64,000 nucleotides of DNA from Streptomyces sp. NBC_00289 (GCF_041435115.1 NZ_CP108046.1:6696001-6760000); one strand, 5' to 3'; shown: positions 47,936-57,064, numbered from the stretch's first letter. The notes: generated by a model not told the origin, from the sequence alone. Made by a program: numbers and translations.

Positions 47936-47953
47936 TCACAGTAAATTCACAGT
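47936..47953 (+). promoter_or_regulatory. 11-bp-spaced direct repeat before the cytidylyltransferase gene
   Basis: TCACAGT occurs at 47936-47942 and 47947-47953, giving ACTCACAGT AAATTCACAGT, with an exact 11-bp period in an A/T-rich patch. The period and TTCACA core are reminiscent of Streptomyces PHO boxes (repeats of GTTCACC at 11 bp), but the match is partial. It lies about 150 bp upstream of the gene start. Confidence 0.4.
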
Positions 47954-48100
47954 GCCGTCGGAAGGTCTCCGCGATCACCAGGAGTGCGAGGTGAATGACG
48001 GGTTGCGCGCACATATGCAGTGGAGGGCGCTCACCTTGCACTGCGGTAACCAGGAGTGGGACCATTTCCACGTTCCCTGTCGCCCCAAGGTAGGTCACCT

Positions 48101-49600
48101 GTGTCACAGCACATAGCCAAGCCCCGTACCACCGCAGTGATCCTGGCCGGTGGCACCGGCCAGCGGGTGGGTCTGTCGATCCCCAAGCAGCTGCTGAAGA
48201 TCGCCGGCAAGGCAGTCATCGAGCACACTCTGACCACCTTCGAGAAGGCCGACTCGATCGACGACATCATCGTGCTGATGGCGCCGGGTTACGTGCCCGA
48301 CGTCGAGAAGATCGTCGCCAAGGCCGGTTTCCGTAAGGTCACGCGGGTCATCGAGGGTGGCTCGACCCGTAACGAGACCACCGAGCGGGCCATCTCCGCC
48401 CTCGGCGAGGGACTGGCGGAGGGCGAGGACCGCAACGTCCTCTTCCACGACGCCGTACGCCCCCTGCTGTCGCAGCGTGTGATCGACGACTGCGTCACGG
48501 CCCTGGAGCGCTTCCAGGCCGTCGACGTCGCCATCCCGTCCGCGGACACCATCATCGTCACGCGCACGCACGGCGAGGACGGCGAGTTCATCACGGAGAT
48601 CCCGGACCGGGCCCGGCTGCGCCGCGGCCAGACCCCGCAGGCCTTCAAGCTGTCCACCATCCGCAGGGCCTACGAGGTCGCGGCCGGCGACCCCAACTTC
48701 CAGGCCACGGACGACTGCTCGGTCGTGCTCAAGTACCTGCCGGACGTGCCGATCCACGTCGTCGCGGGTGACGAGTACAACATGAAGGTCACCCAGCCGG
48801 TCGACGTCTTCATCGCCGACAAGCTCTTCCAGCTGGCCTCCACCGCCACGCCCGAGCGCAACGGCGAGGAGGACTACCGTCAACTGCTCACCGGGAAGAC
48901 GGTCGTGGTCTTCGGCGGCTCGTACGGCATCGGCAAGGACATCGCGGAACTCGCCGAGTCCTACGGCGCGAAGGTGTACGCGCTGGGCCGCTCCACCACC
49001 GGCACCCACGTCGAGAACCCGGAGGAGGTCGACGACGCGCTGTCCAAGGCGTACGGCGAGACCGGGCGCATCGACTACGTCGTCAACACCGCGGGCGTGC
49101 TGCGCATCGGCAAGCTGGCCGAGACCGACAACGCGACCATCGAGGAAGCGCTGAAGGTCAACTACCTGGCACCGGTGCAGATCGCCCGCTCCTCCTACAA
49201 GTACCTCGCCGAGACCAAGGGCCAGCTGCTGCTGTACACCTCCAGCAGCTACACCCGCGGCCGCGCCGAGTACAGCCTCTACTCCTCGACCAAGGCCGCC
49301 ATGGTGAACCTCACCCAGGCCCTGTCGGACGAGTGGGCCGGTGACGGCATCCGGGTGAACTGCGTGAACCCGGAGCGCACCGCCACGCCGATGCGCACCA
49401 AGGCCTTCGGTCAGGAGCCGTCGGGCTCGCTGCTCTCCTCCGAGGCGGTGGCCCGCACCTCGCTCGACGTGCTGCTGTCCGAGCTGACCGGACATGTCAT
49501 CGACGTCCGCCAGCAGGACCCGACGGCGTCGGCCGGCGAGGCTTCCGGCTTCGAGGCGGCACTGGCCAGCGTGCTGGACCGCCAGGACGGCGTGGCATAA
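48101..49600 (+). CDS. Bifunctional cytidylyltransferase-reductase (CDP-ribitol type)
   Basis: The 499-residue fusion has an N-terminal IspD/TarI-like cytidylyltransferase (about 1-235: VILAGGTGQRVGLSIPKQLL, DAVRPLLSQ) and a C-terminal short-chain dehydrogenase (about 265-495). The NAD(P) loop is GGSYGIGKDIAE, the catalytic Ser is in YTSSSYTRG and YSSTK supplies Tyr-x3-Lys. This domain order is that of Haemophilus Bcs1/Acs1, which reduce ribulose 5-phosphate and activate it as CDP-ribitol for capsule or teichoic acid. Here it would feed the next gene's polymerase. Start GTG 48101 follows AAGGTAGG. A homologous single-domain IspD is a different enzyme, so the MEP-pathway role is less likely. 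Confidence 0.85.
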   Translation: MSQHIAKPRTTAVILAGGTGQRVGLSIPKQLLKIAGKAVIEHTLTTFEKADSIDDIIVLMAPGYVPDVEKIVAKAGFRKVTRVIEGGSTRNETTERAISALGEGLAEGEDRNVLFHDAVRPLLSQRVIDDCVTALERFQAVDVAIPSADTIIVTRTHGEDGEFITEIPDRARLRRGQTPQAFKLSTIRRAYEVAAGDPNFQATDDCSVVLKYLPDVPIHVVAGDEYNMKVTQPVDVFIADKLFQLASTATPERNGEEDYRQLLTGKTVVVFGGSYGIGKDIAELAESYGAKVYALGRSTTGTHVENPEEVDDALSKAYGETGRIDYVVNTAGVLRIGKLAETDNATIEEALKVNYLAPVQIARSSYKYLAETKGQLLLYTSSSYTRGRAEYSLYSSTKAAMVNLTQALSDEWAGDGIRVNCVNPERTATPMRTKAFGQEPSGSLLSSEAVARTSLDVLLSELTGHVIDVRQQDPTASAGEASGFEAALASVLDRQDGVA

Positions 49601-49623
49601 TCAACAGCAAATAGCCTTCCGTT

Positions 49624-49674
49624 ATTCAGGCCTCTGTGGCTGCCCGTTCGTCGAGCATTCACAGGGGCCTGAAT
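49624..49674 (+). terminator. Hairpin between cytidylyltransferase and polymerase genes
   Basis: ATTCAGGCC plus CTGTG (49624-49638) pairs with CACAG plus GGCCTGAAT (49660-49674) with one mismatched position. It lies in the 158-bp gap. A TTGACA hexamer at 49724 follows but no convincing -10 box is seen at the usual spacing. Confidence 0.55.
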
Positions 49675-49758
49675 CCGTAAACTCCCGGAGCCTTCACCAT
49701 TCGCTTTCCGGACTTTTTCGGCTTTGACAACCGGCACCCCTCCCAGAGCAGGTTCTCC

Positions 49759-51900
49759 GTGATATCCACCGCTATTCGCGTGGCCCGGGTGGGCAGCGCG
49801 GCCGAGCTGGCCGCGGCGGTCCTCATGATGCTGGGCTACCCCTGCCTCATGCTGGCCGCCCTTGTCCCGAGCGTCCCCGCCTTCGCAGCCGCGACCGCCG
49901 TGACGTACCTCGCGGACCATTTCCTGCATCGCAGGAACAGTTACCTGGTCAGCCGCCTCAGCAAGGTGCGGGCCGGCCTGTCGATCCGCTTCCTGATCCG
50001 ACAGCTGCTCCTGATCCTGCTGCTGGCCCGCCTCGACCTCTCGGACGGTCTGGTCTTCTACGGGGCGATCGCCTGCTTCATCGCCTTCTACGGCCTCCAG
50101 GCCCCGCACGGCGCGCTGGTCACCCTGATCCGCAACCGCCGCCGGATGCCGGTGGCCACCCGCAACGTCGACCTGGCCGCGCGTATCCGCATCCCGGACG
50201 CCCCGCCGCGGGGCCTGCTGAACCGCTCCGCGGAGAAGATGCTCCACCTCGACCTCGCGGCGGTCGTCGGCATGCTGGTCGCCGGGGCCGCCGACTCGGC
50301 TGTGGCGGCCTTCGTCGGCATAGGCGTGACGCTGTTCCTGGGCACCCTCTACGTCGTCGCACTGATGCCGTACGTGCGCGGCAGCAAGGTGCCGCCGAAC
50401 GCCGAACGGGTGCTGGCCGCGGTGGACGAGTGGCTGGGCGACTACCGGCCGCAGACGGTGCTCTACTTCTCCGGCTCCAAGGACTCCACCTACCAGGTCA
50501 ACATGTGGCTGGAGACCATGGAGCAGCTGGAGTCGCGGCCGCTGATCCTGCTGCGTGAGCGCGTCATACTGCAGAACCTGGCGCCCACCACGGTCCCCGT
50601 CATCTGCGTGCCCGGAGGGGTGCACCTGATGAACATGGACCTGTCCACGGTGCGCGTCGCGCTGTACGCGGCCAACGTCGGCAAGAACATCCACCTGCTG
50701 CGCGTCCCGACCATGAAGCACGTCTTCATCGGCCACGGCGACAGCGACAAGCTCGCCAGCGTCAACCCGTTCAGCAAGGTGTACGACGAGGTGTGGACCG
50801 CGGGCCGGGCCGGCCGCGACCGCTACGCCATCGCCGACGTCGGCGTCCGCGACGACGACATCGTGGAGGTCGGCCGCCCCCAGCTCGCGCCGATCCGGAC
50901 CGCTCAGGCAGCCGCCGAGAGTGCCCGCGGCGCGGCCGCCGACGGCGACTGCCCGACCGTGCTGTACGCCCCGACCTGGGAGGGCTGGGACGACAACCCC
51001 GGCAACACCTCCATCCTGCTCGCGGGCGAGAACATCGTGCGGAAGCTGGTGCAGGCGGACCCGCCGGTCCGTGTCCTGTACAAGCCGCACCCCTTCACCG
51101 GCACCCGCAGCGCCCTGGCCGGCGCCGCGCACCGCCGGATCACCGCCCTGATCGAGAAGGCGGCCGCCGAGCGCGCCGCCGACCCGCGTTTCACCACCGA
51201 CGCGACCGTCCAGGCCGAGGCCAAGGCGGAACTCGCCCGCGTCCAGGCCCGGATCGCCGAACTGTCCGGCAGCGGCGACGAGAAGGGCGACGAGGCGGAG
51301 GCCTCCCGCGACGGTCTGGTCGACGTCAAGAAGCACGAGGAGATCGCCCGGCTGCGCACCGAGTGGAACGACGCCTACTGGCGTTCCTTCGGCAGCTGGG
51401 AGCACCGGGTCATCACGGGCGCGGAACCGCGTCTGTACGACTGCTTCAACGTCTCCGACGCGATGGTCTCCGACATCTCCAGCGTGGTCTCCGACTTCAT
51501 CGCGAGCGGCAAGCCGTACGCGGTCACCGACTCCGCGGAGCTCGGCGTGGAGGAGTTCAAGCGGCAGAACACCGCGGTGCGCGCCGCGGTGATCCTCTCC
51601 AACAGCGCGGCCGAGCTGGACGGACTGCTCGCGGCGGTCCGTGACCCCGCGTCCGACCCGCTGGCCGAGGACCGCGGCGAGCTGAAGCAGTACCTGCTCG
51701 GCCCGGACGAGCCGACGTCCATCGTCCAGTTCGACACCGCGGTGAAGAACCTGGCGATCAAGGCCGACACCCGCAACGTCGGCCAGGACGCGCGGATCGC
51801 CTCCGCCGGCGCCGAGGAGGCGGAGGAGCTGGCAGACGCGATGCCCGTGCCGCGGGCCGCCTCGACGCCCGGCGACCCGGACGGGGTGGCCGCCGGCTGA
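49759..51900 (+). CDS. CDP-glycerol/ribitol phosphotransferase family protein (TagF/TarL-like)
   Basis: The 713-residue protein has an N-terminal membrane region with about five or six helices (to residue 210) and a cytoplasmic GT-B-type domain of the teichoic-acid polymerase family. Recognisable motifs are VFIGHGDSDK (about 315-324, His in the active site), TVLYAPTWEGWDDNPGNTS and the CDP-binding SDISSVVSDFIASGKPYAV. A coiled-coil, Glu/Lys-rich insert (about 470-530) is unusual. Substrate may be CDP-ribitol from the previous gene, but polymers described in Streptomyces include hexose-phosphate types, so the exact substrate is open. GTG at 49759 follows AGCAGG. Confidence 0.8.
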   Translation: MISTAIRVARVGSAAELAAAVLMMLGYPCLMLAALVPSVPAFAAATAVTYLADHFLHRRNSYLVSRLSKVRAGLSIRFLIRQLLLILLLARLDLSDGLVFYGAIACFIAFYGLQAPHGALVTLIRNRRRMPVATRNVDLAARIRIPDAPPRGLLNRSAEKMLHLDLAAVVGMLVAGAADSAVAAFVGIGVTLFLGTLYVVALMPYVRGSKVPPNAERVLAAVDEWLGDYRPQTVLYFSGSKDSTYQVNMWLETMEQLESRPLILLRERVILQNLAPTTVPVICVPGGVHLMNMDLSTVRVALYAANVGKNIHLLRVPTMKHVFIGHGDSDKLASVNPFSKVYDEVWTAGRAGRDRYAIADVGVRDDDIVEVGRPQLAPIRTAQAAAESARGAAADGDCPTVLYAPTWEGWDDNPGNTSILLAGENIVRKLVQADPPVRVLYKPHPFTGTRSALAGAAHRRITALIEKAAAERAADPRFTTDATVQAEAKAELARVQARIAELSGSGDEKGDEAEASRDGLVDVKKHEEIARLRTEWNDAYWRSFGSWEHRVITGAEPRLYDCFNVSDAMVSDISSVVSDFIASGKPYAVTDSAELGVEEFKRQNTAVRAAVILSNSAAELDGLLAAVRDPASDPLAEDRGELKQYLLGPDEPTSIVQFDTAVKNLAIKADTRNVGQDARIASAGAEEAEELADAMPVPRAASTPGDPDGVAAG

Positions 51901-51919
51901 CCGCCTCGGCTCGTGTACC

Positions 51920-51962
51920 AAGGGCTCGGCCCCCGGGAGTGCTTCCCGGGGGCCGAGCCCTT
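51920..51962 (+). terminator. Terminator after the polymerase gene
   Basis: A 19-bp perfect stem (51920-51938 with 51944-51962) has loop GTGCT and is followed by TCGCTG. Confidence 0.9.
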
Positions 51963-52047
51963 TCGCTGTTCTCGTCCTCGCTTTACCGTTCCGGCCGTCG
52001 CTCTTACCCGCCCCGCCTACCGTGGACACAGGACTTCCGATCACCGC

Positions 52048-52061
52048 GTGACCTGGGTCAC
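52048..52061. promoter_or_regulatory. GTGACC-TG-GGTCAC palindrome before the GT2 gene
   Basis: The perfect 6-bp inverted repeat with a 2-bp spacer lies about 100 bp upstream of the GT2 start. It has the size and symmetry of a dimeric repressor operator. No regulator is encoded nearby. Confidence 0.4.
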
Positions 52062-52159
52062 GAAACGGTGGAGCGCAGGCAACCAGCCACCGCGACGGAT
52101 CGTCTTCCAGGTAGCCAATGGCCGGATTCAGGGGGATTGTTCCATGACTAGGGGGAAGA

Positions 52160-53383
52160 GTGACCCTGCCGCAACCTGACGTCAGCGTGATCATCGGGGC
52201 GTACGAGGCGATGCCGTATCTGGTCGACTGCCTCGCCTCGGTTCAGGCCCAGACCCTCGACCCGGCGCGCATCGAGGTCATCGCGGTCGACGACGGCTCG
52301 ACGGACGGCACGGGGGAGTACCTGGAGGAGTTCGCGGAGCGCGCTCCCCTGCCGGTCACGGTGATCCGGCAGGAGAACTCGGGCGGCCCCAGCGGTCCGC
52401 GCAACGTCGGTCTCGGCAAGGCCGCCGGCCGCTACGTCTTCTTCCTCGACGCCGACGACCGGCTCGGCCCCGAAGCCCTGGAGCGGATGGTCGCCACCGC
52501 CGACCGCAACGGCACGGACGTGGTCGTCGGCCGGGTCGAGGGCGTCAACCGCACCGCGCCCAAGTCGATGTGGGGACAGAACCTGGACCGTACGGACGTC
52601 TTCTCCTCCAACATCAAGTTCACGCTCAGCGCGCAGAAACTCTTCCGCCGCGCCCTGCTGCAACGCCACGGCATGCGGTTCGACGAGTCCCTGTGGACCG
52701 GCGAGGACGCGCTGTTCACGATGGAGGCCTACCTGCGGGCCGACGGCGTCTCCGTCATCGCCGACCACACCTGCTACTACCTGGTGGGCCGCGAGGACGG
52801 CAAGCACGTGACGAAACGGGGGAGTTACACCCTGCGCTTCGACTCCGCCCGCGCGCTGATGCGGCTCATAGCCGAGATGGTCCCGCCGGGCCCCGGGCGC
52901 GACACACTCATGGTCCGCCCCTTCGTCGTCACCCTTCTGCCGCAGTTCGGACCCAAGTACCTCAAGGACGGCGAGAAGGTCCGGCGCAACAAGTTCACGC
53001 TGGCGAAGCCCCTGATGGAGGCCTACTGGAACGACGAGGTCGCCCGCCGCCTCAAGGTCCACGAGCGCCTGCGGCTGCACCTGGTCGCCACCGGCCGGCC
53101 CGAACTCCTCCCAGAGGTCGTGGCGTTCGTCCGGGCCAAGAAGTCACCCGCCCCCGTCCTCGAACGCAAGGGCAGCCGCCTCTACCTGGCCTACCCGCAC
53201 TTCCGCGACGAGGCGGCCGGCATACCCGACACCGTCTACCTCGCCCCACCCCGCGAGGCCCGCGCCTTCCCGGGCTACCGGGAGGACCGGCTCGACTCCC
53301 TGGTGCGCCGGGTGGCCCGCAGGGCCCGCCGCATCCTGCCCTCGCGCGACGACGGCCCCGGGGACCGGGCGGCAGCGGCATGA
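52160..53383 (+). CDS. Family 2 glycosyltransferase
   Basis: The 407-residue inverting glycosyltransferase has a GT-A fold at the N-terminus: VSVIIGAYEAMPYLVDCLAS, VIAVDDGSTDGTGEYLEEF (about 40-58), and the metal-binding DxD in YVFFLDADDRLGPEALERM. WTGEDALFTMEAYLRADG supplies the catalytic base region. The C-terminal 200 residues resemble TarS/TarP-type extensions in layout and may bind a polymer. It could glycosylate the teichoic-acid-like polymer. GTG at 52160 follows GGGGGAAGA. It has its own upstream regulatory region. Confidence 0.87.
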   Translation: MTLPQPDVSVIIGAYEAMPYLVDCLASVQAQTLDPARIEVIAVDDGSTDGTGEYLEEFAERAPLPVTVIRQENSGGPSGPRNVGLGKAAGRYVFFLDADDRLGPEALERMVATADRNGTDVVVGRVEGVNRTAPKSMWGQNLDRTDVFSSNIKFTLSAQKLFRRALLQRHGMRFDESLWTGEDALFTMEAYLRADGVSVIADHTCYYLVGREDGKHVTKRGSYTLRFDSARALMRLIAEMVPPGPGRDTLMVRPFVVTLLPQFGPKYLKDGEKVRRNKFTLAKPLMEAYWNDEVARRLKVHERLRLHLVATGRPELLPEVVAFVRAKKSPAPVLERKGSRLYLAYPHFRDEAAGIPDTVYLAPPREARAFPGYREDRLDSLVRRVARRARRILPSRDDGPGDRAAAA

Positions 53384-53496
53384 CCCGCCGGCCGTACGAC
53401 CGTCAGGAAGCGGTCGGCACGGCGCCCCCGGGTGCGGACAGGCAGCCGTCCCGGGCACGCCTCCTGTCTCCGGGTGGCCCGGCCGGGTCGAGTTCC

Positions 53497-53560
53497 CCGG
53501 GCAGGACGCACGCGTGCGCGTGCCGACCGCTGGTCGGCACGCGCACGCGTGTCTGCCCGG
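53497..53560. terminator. Very long hairpin between GT2 and pyruvyl transferase genes
   Basis: About 29-32 nt per arm (53497-53528 with 53532-53560), almost perfectly paired with only minor mismatch, closed by a GCT loop. It separates two convergent genes and can stop both transcripts. A shorter GGTGGCCCGGCC repeat precedes it. Confidence 0.85.
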
Positions 53561-53583
53561 AAGGCACCCGGGCGGGGGAACTG

Positions 53584-54993
53584 CTAGTCGCGACCCGGCT
53601 GCAGGCGGCGCAGCGGACGACCGACGGCACGACGGGCGCGGCGGTAGACCGAGCTCGACGACGCGTCCTGGGACGGCTTGAGGGACACCACGGTCTGCTT
53701 GGGAATCGCCTTGGCCCGCGCCACGTCCCGCTTCAACTGCGCGTTGTCCTTCGACAGTTGCGTGATACGGCTCTCCAGGAAGCCGAACCGCGTGGTGATC
53801 GACGTGAGGTCGATGTCGTTCCAGGGGCCAATGCCCGCCGGGAAGGACAGCTTCCGCATGCGGGCCTCGAAGGCCGCGCCGCCGTCGCCGTGCGTGAACG
53901 TGTTCCGCAGGCCGTTCTTGTCCAGGAAGCCCGTGAAGCGCTCGAAACGCTCCTGGTGGCCGCTGGACAGCTTGGTGAAGTCGGCCTCCTCGTACAGCCG
54001 CGCCGGGTCCAGGTCCTCGGGGATCTGGTCGATGCGCTGGTGCGGGATGTCGAAGTAACGGCACAGCTCCAGCGTCCGCGAGTCGGCGGTCAGCACCGTC
54101 GCGGGGGTGCCCGCGAGCAGCGCCGCGATGTTGCCGTGGATGCGGGAGCCGAAGGAGAAGTCGAAGTCGCGCAGGTCGTCGATCCAGGTGACCGGATCGA
54201 TGTAGATGCGGACCTTGTCCTCCGCGTACATCGGGTGGTCCGGGTGCGACGGCATCCCCTTGACCTTGCCGTTGGAGTGCGACAGGTCCCGCCAGTGCAG
54301 CTGCTTGGCGTCACTGAGGTTCTGGGCGATGTACCGCAGGTTCGGGTAGCGGGCGTGGGTACGGCGGATGACCTGGTCCAGGCCCTGGGTGCGCACCGCG
54401 CTGTGGGAACCGTTGATCGCGATCCGGGAGTCGGCGCTCAGCGCCGACGGGCCCTTGCGCACCGCGAGTTCCTTGCCGTACATGAAGAGGGACGGGCAGC
54501 CGATGACCTCGACGTCCCGGAAACCCATGTCCTTCAGGTACCGCTCGGTGAACTCGCCGCGCACGCCGATGCTGGCGCTGCGGTCGAGCACCGCGGCGAC
54601 GAACTCGCGTACCGAGGGCTCCATGGCCTTCAGTCGGTCCGGGTTGTAGTCGAGCGAGGACTGGGCCCCCACCCCGACCACGACGACCGGGATCTTCAGC
54701 TTGGTGATGAGCCGCGTGAGCTTCTGCAGCGCGGGCTCGAACGACAGCCGGAAGGCGTTGGCGAGCGGTACGACGAACGCGTCGTACTCCTCGTTGATCC
54801 GCCCTGCCGCGGCCGGGTCGATCCGCATGCGGTTCGAGACGACCTCGGTGTCGGGAGTCTCGAGGATCTTGTGTGCGGCGTCGCTGAAGATCAGGTTGCC
54901 GGAGTTGGTGGCGATGACGTCGCGGTGGAGGGCTTCCTCCACAGGGACGACGTCGTAGGGGCTCTTCCCCGATCTGAGGAGTATGCGCTTCAC
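53584..54993 (-). CDS. Polysaccharide pyruvyl transferase family protein
   Basis: The 469-residue protein begins at GTG 54993 (VKRILLRSGKSPYDVVPVEE) and belongs to the family that adds pyruvate ketals to sugars of wall or exopolymers using phosphoenolpyruvate. Motifs include KIPVVVVGVGAQSSLDY, SIGVRGEFTERYLKDMG, FDFSFGSRIHGNIAALLAGTPATV (the SxRxHG signature) and the following D-S-R-T loop. A C-terminal coiled coil (ITQLSKDNAQLKRDVARAKA) and a basic tail follow. It is the only minus-strand gene in the glycopolymer block. Directly upstream is an A/T-rich 75-bp stretch, and no clear ribosome site precedes the GTG. Confidence 0.85.
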   Translation of the reverse strand: MKRILLRSGKSPYDVVPVEEALHRDVIATNSGNLIFSDAAHKILETPDTEVVSNRMRIDPAAAGRINEEYDAFVVPLANAFRLSFEPALQKLTRLITKLKIPVVVVGVGAQSSLDYNPDRLKAMEPSVREFVAAVLDRSASIGVRGEFTERYLKDMGFRDVEVIGCPSLFMYGKELAVRKGPSALSADSRIAINGSHSAVRTQGLDQVIRRTHARYPNLRYIAQNLSDAKQLHWRDLSHSNGKVKGMPSHPDHPMYAEDKVRIYIDPVTWIDDLRDFDFSFGSRIHGNIAALLAGTPATVLTADSRTLELCRYFDIPHQRIDQIPEDLDPARLYEEADFTKLSSGHQERFERFTGFLDKNGLRNTFTHGDGGAAFEARMRKLSFPAGIGPWNDIDLTSITTRFGFLESRITQLSKDNAQLKRDVARAKAIPKQTVVSLKPSQDASSSSVYRRARRAVGRPLRRLQPGRD

Positions 54994-55208
54994 GTGGCGA
55001 ACTGTAGGTGACACAAACTTCAGATTAAATTTGAACCCTCTTTGATTTCTATGAGCAACCTGCACAACCTTTTTGCCATATGCGGTGCGTGAGTGAGCAG
55101 TTACAGCTGCGGTATGTCCGCGAGATGGACCGACGCGCGGCCCCCGCCCCGCTTCGCGTAGATTGCCGGGAGGACGGCCAGGACCTACGCGAGGGGACAA
55201 AAACCAAG

Positions 55209-56336
55209 GTGGCAGGGGCAAGGCAGGCCGTGAACGAGGCCCGCAGGATCGTCGTCAAGGTGGGCTCCTCGTCGCTGACCACCGCGACCGGTGGCCTGGA
55301 CGCCGACCGGGTCGACGCGCTCGTCGACGTCCTCGCCAAGATCCGCAGCGGCGGAGAACGTGAGATTGTTCTCGTTTCCTCCGGAGCCATCGCCGCCGGC
55401 CTCGCACCGCTGGGTCTGCGCCGCCGCCCCAGGGACCTCGCCCGCCAGCAGGCCGCTGCCAGCGTCGGCCAGGGACTGCTGATGGCCCGCTACACCGCCT
55501 CCTTCGCCCGCTACGGCGTGCGCGTCGGCCAGGTCCTGCTCACCTCCGACGACATGAGCCGGCGCTCCCACCACCGCAACGCCTCCCGCACCCTCGACAA
55601 GCTCCTCGCGATGGGCGCCCTCCCGGTCGTCAACGAGAACGACACCGTCGCCACCGACGAGATCCGCTTCGGCGACAACGACCGGCTCGCCGCCCTCGTC
55701 GCCCACCTCGTCCGCGCCGACCTGCTGGTGCTGCTGTCCGACATCGACGGCGTCTACGACGGCGACCCCACCAAGCCGGGCACCTCGCGGATAGCGGAGG
55801 TGCGGGGACCCGCCGACCTCGCGCACGTCGACATCGGCAGCGCCGGCAAGGCGGGCGTCGGCACCGGCGGCATGGTCACCAAGGTCGAGGCCGCCCGGAT
55901 CGCGGCCGCCGCGGGCATCCCCGTGGTGCTGACCAGCGCCGTCCACGCGGCGGACGCGCTCACCGGCGGCGACACGGGCACCTACTTCCACTCCACCGGC
56001 AAGCGCTCCGCCGACCGGCTGCTGTGGCTTCAGCACGCCTCCACCCCGCAGGGCTCGCTGACCCTCGACGACGGAGCCGTGCGCGCGGTCGTGGAGGGCC
56101 GCAAGTCGCTGCTGCCGGCCGGAATCGCCGGGCTGGAGGGGGAGTTCAGCGCGGGCGATCCGGTCGAGCTGCTCGACGGCGAGGGGCGCGCGGTGGCCCG
56201 CGGGCTCGTCAACTTCGACGCCAAGGAGATCCCTCGGCTGATCGGCCGCTCGACCCGGGAACTGGCCCGTGACCTGGGGCCGGGGTACGAGCGCGAGGTC
56301 GTCCACCGGGACGACCTGGTGCTTCTGCAGCCCTGA
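55209..56336 (+). CDS. proB: Glutamate 5-kinase
   Basis: ProB (375 residues) phosphorylates glutamate, the first step of proline synthesis. The amino acid kinase domain has RIVVKVGSSSLTT, VLVSSGAIAAG, LPVVNENDTVATDEIRFGDND and GVGTGGMVTKVEAARIA. A C-terminal PUA domain (about 280-370, VVEGRKSLLPAGIAGLEGEF) matches the long bacterial form. Start GTG 55209 (VAGARQAVNEARR); a second GTG at 55230 behind AGGCAGG is possible. The longer frame from 55080 is rejected. A small gene and proA follow. Confidence 0.95.
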   Translation: MAGARQAVNEARRIVVKVGSSSLTTATGGLDADRVDALVDVLAKIRSGGEREIVLVSSGAIAAGLAPLGLRRRPRDLARQQAAASVGQGLLMARYTASFARYGVRVGQVLLTSDDMSRRSHHRNASRTLDKLLAMGALPVVNENDTVATDEIRFGDNDRLAALVAHLVRADLLVLLSDIDGVYDGDPTKPGTSRIAEVRGPADLAHVDIGSAGKAGVGTGGMVTKVEAARIAAAAGIPVVLTSAVHAADALTGGDTGTYFHSTGKRSADRLLWLQHASTPQGSLTLDDGAVRAVVEGRKSLLPAGIAGLEGEFSAGDPVELLDGEGRAVARGLVNFDAKEIPRLIGRSTRELARDLGPGYEREVVHRDDLVLLQP

Positions 56337-56535
56337 GCGGACCCGGCACCGGACCGGACAGGTGCCCGAGGCACCCGAAAACGGGGTGAACGCCCCGGTG
56401 GAGGCGTCGCCCTGAGGTGGACGTTCCGCAAAACCGCCCCACGAGCCCTTGCGGCCTGCTCAACTTTGTCTCAGGGACCCATTGAGCACGAGCACTGCCC
56501 GCGCACTGCTCGACCGTTGTGTAAAGGAGGCCGTC

Positions 56536-57003
56536 GTGAGACGAGTGCGCCCTGGGGCGGCGGCGTCCCGCGGTGGTGCTACCGCCCGCGCGGTCGGCGA
56601 AGAGCGGGCCCTGACGAGCGTCGCGGCCGGCGACCGGTACGAGGGCGAGCAGCCCGAGGACCTGCCGCGGCTGTGGCACATCACCCTCAGCGTCTCCGGC
56701 GACGAGGCCCCGCTCAAGGAGGTGCGGCGCGCCCTCGAGCAGCTCGCGCACGACCACCCCTTCCTCCTGACCAGCAGATACGCCAACGACCACGCGGAGA
56801 TCCGCTACTGGGAGGAGGCGCGCGACCTGCACGACGCGGCCGCCGTCGCCCTGCGTCTGTGGGGCGAGCACCGCCAGACCGCGGGACTGCCGCCGTGGGA
56901 GATCGTCGGCCTGGAGGTCATCGACCGCCAGACCTACCACCAGCGCATCGCCGAGGGGTACGGTCCGGCACCTGCCACCCCTGTCGGGGTTCACCCCTTT
57001 TGA
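56536..57003 (+). CDS. Conserved hypothetical protein between proB and proA
   Basis: The 155-residue protein starts at GTG 56536 after a near-ideal ribosome site, AAAGGAGG, 5 bp upstream. It is acidic, without membrane segments or signal. The core (about 45-135) reads [40 protein letters not shown] and [20 protein letters not shown]; this looks like a compact alpha/beta domain. I recall similar genes in the same place in other Streptomyces. The function is unknown. The upstream start at 56449 lacks such a site. Confidence 0.7.
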   Translation: MRRVRPGAAASRGGATARAVGEERALTSVAAGDRYEGEQPEDLPRLWHITLSVSGDEAPLKEVRRALEQLAHDHPFLLTSRYANDHAEIRYWEEARDLHDAAAVALRLWGEHRQTAGLPPWEIVGLEVIDRQTYHQRIAEGYGPAPATPVGVHPF

Positions 57004-57064
57004 GCCTGTCTCGCGCTGTGGAACGACCGGTGTACGCGCCCGCCCGGCGCACTACCCTTTGCTC

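Noticed and set aside
48101..49600. IspD of the MEP isoprenoid pathway
   Set aside because: The cytidylyltransferase is fused to a short-chain reductase and sits next to a teichoic-acid polymerase, so a CDP-alcohol role fits better.
53497..53560. Long perfect hairpin as a possible insertion-sequence end or attachment site
   Set aside because: It lies between the ends of convergent genes, has no direct duplications or recombinase, and fits a terminator.
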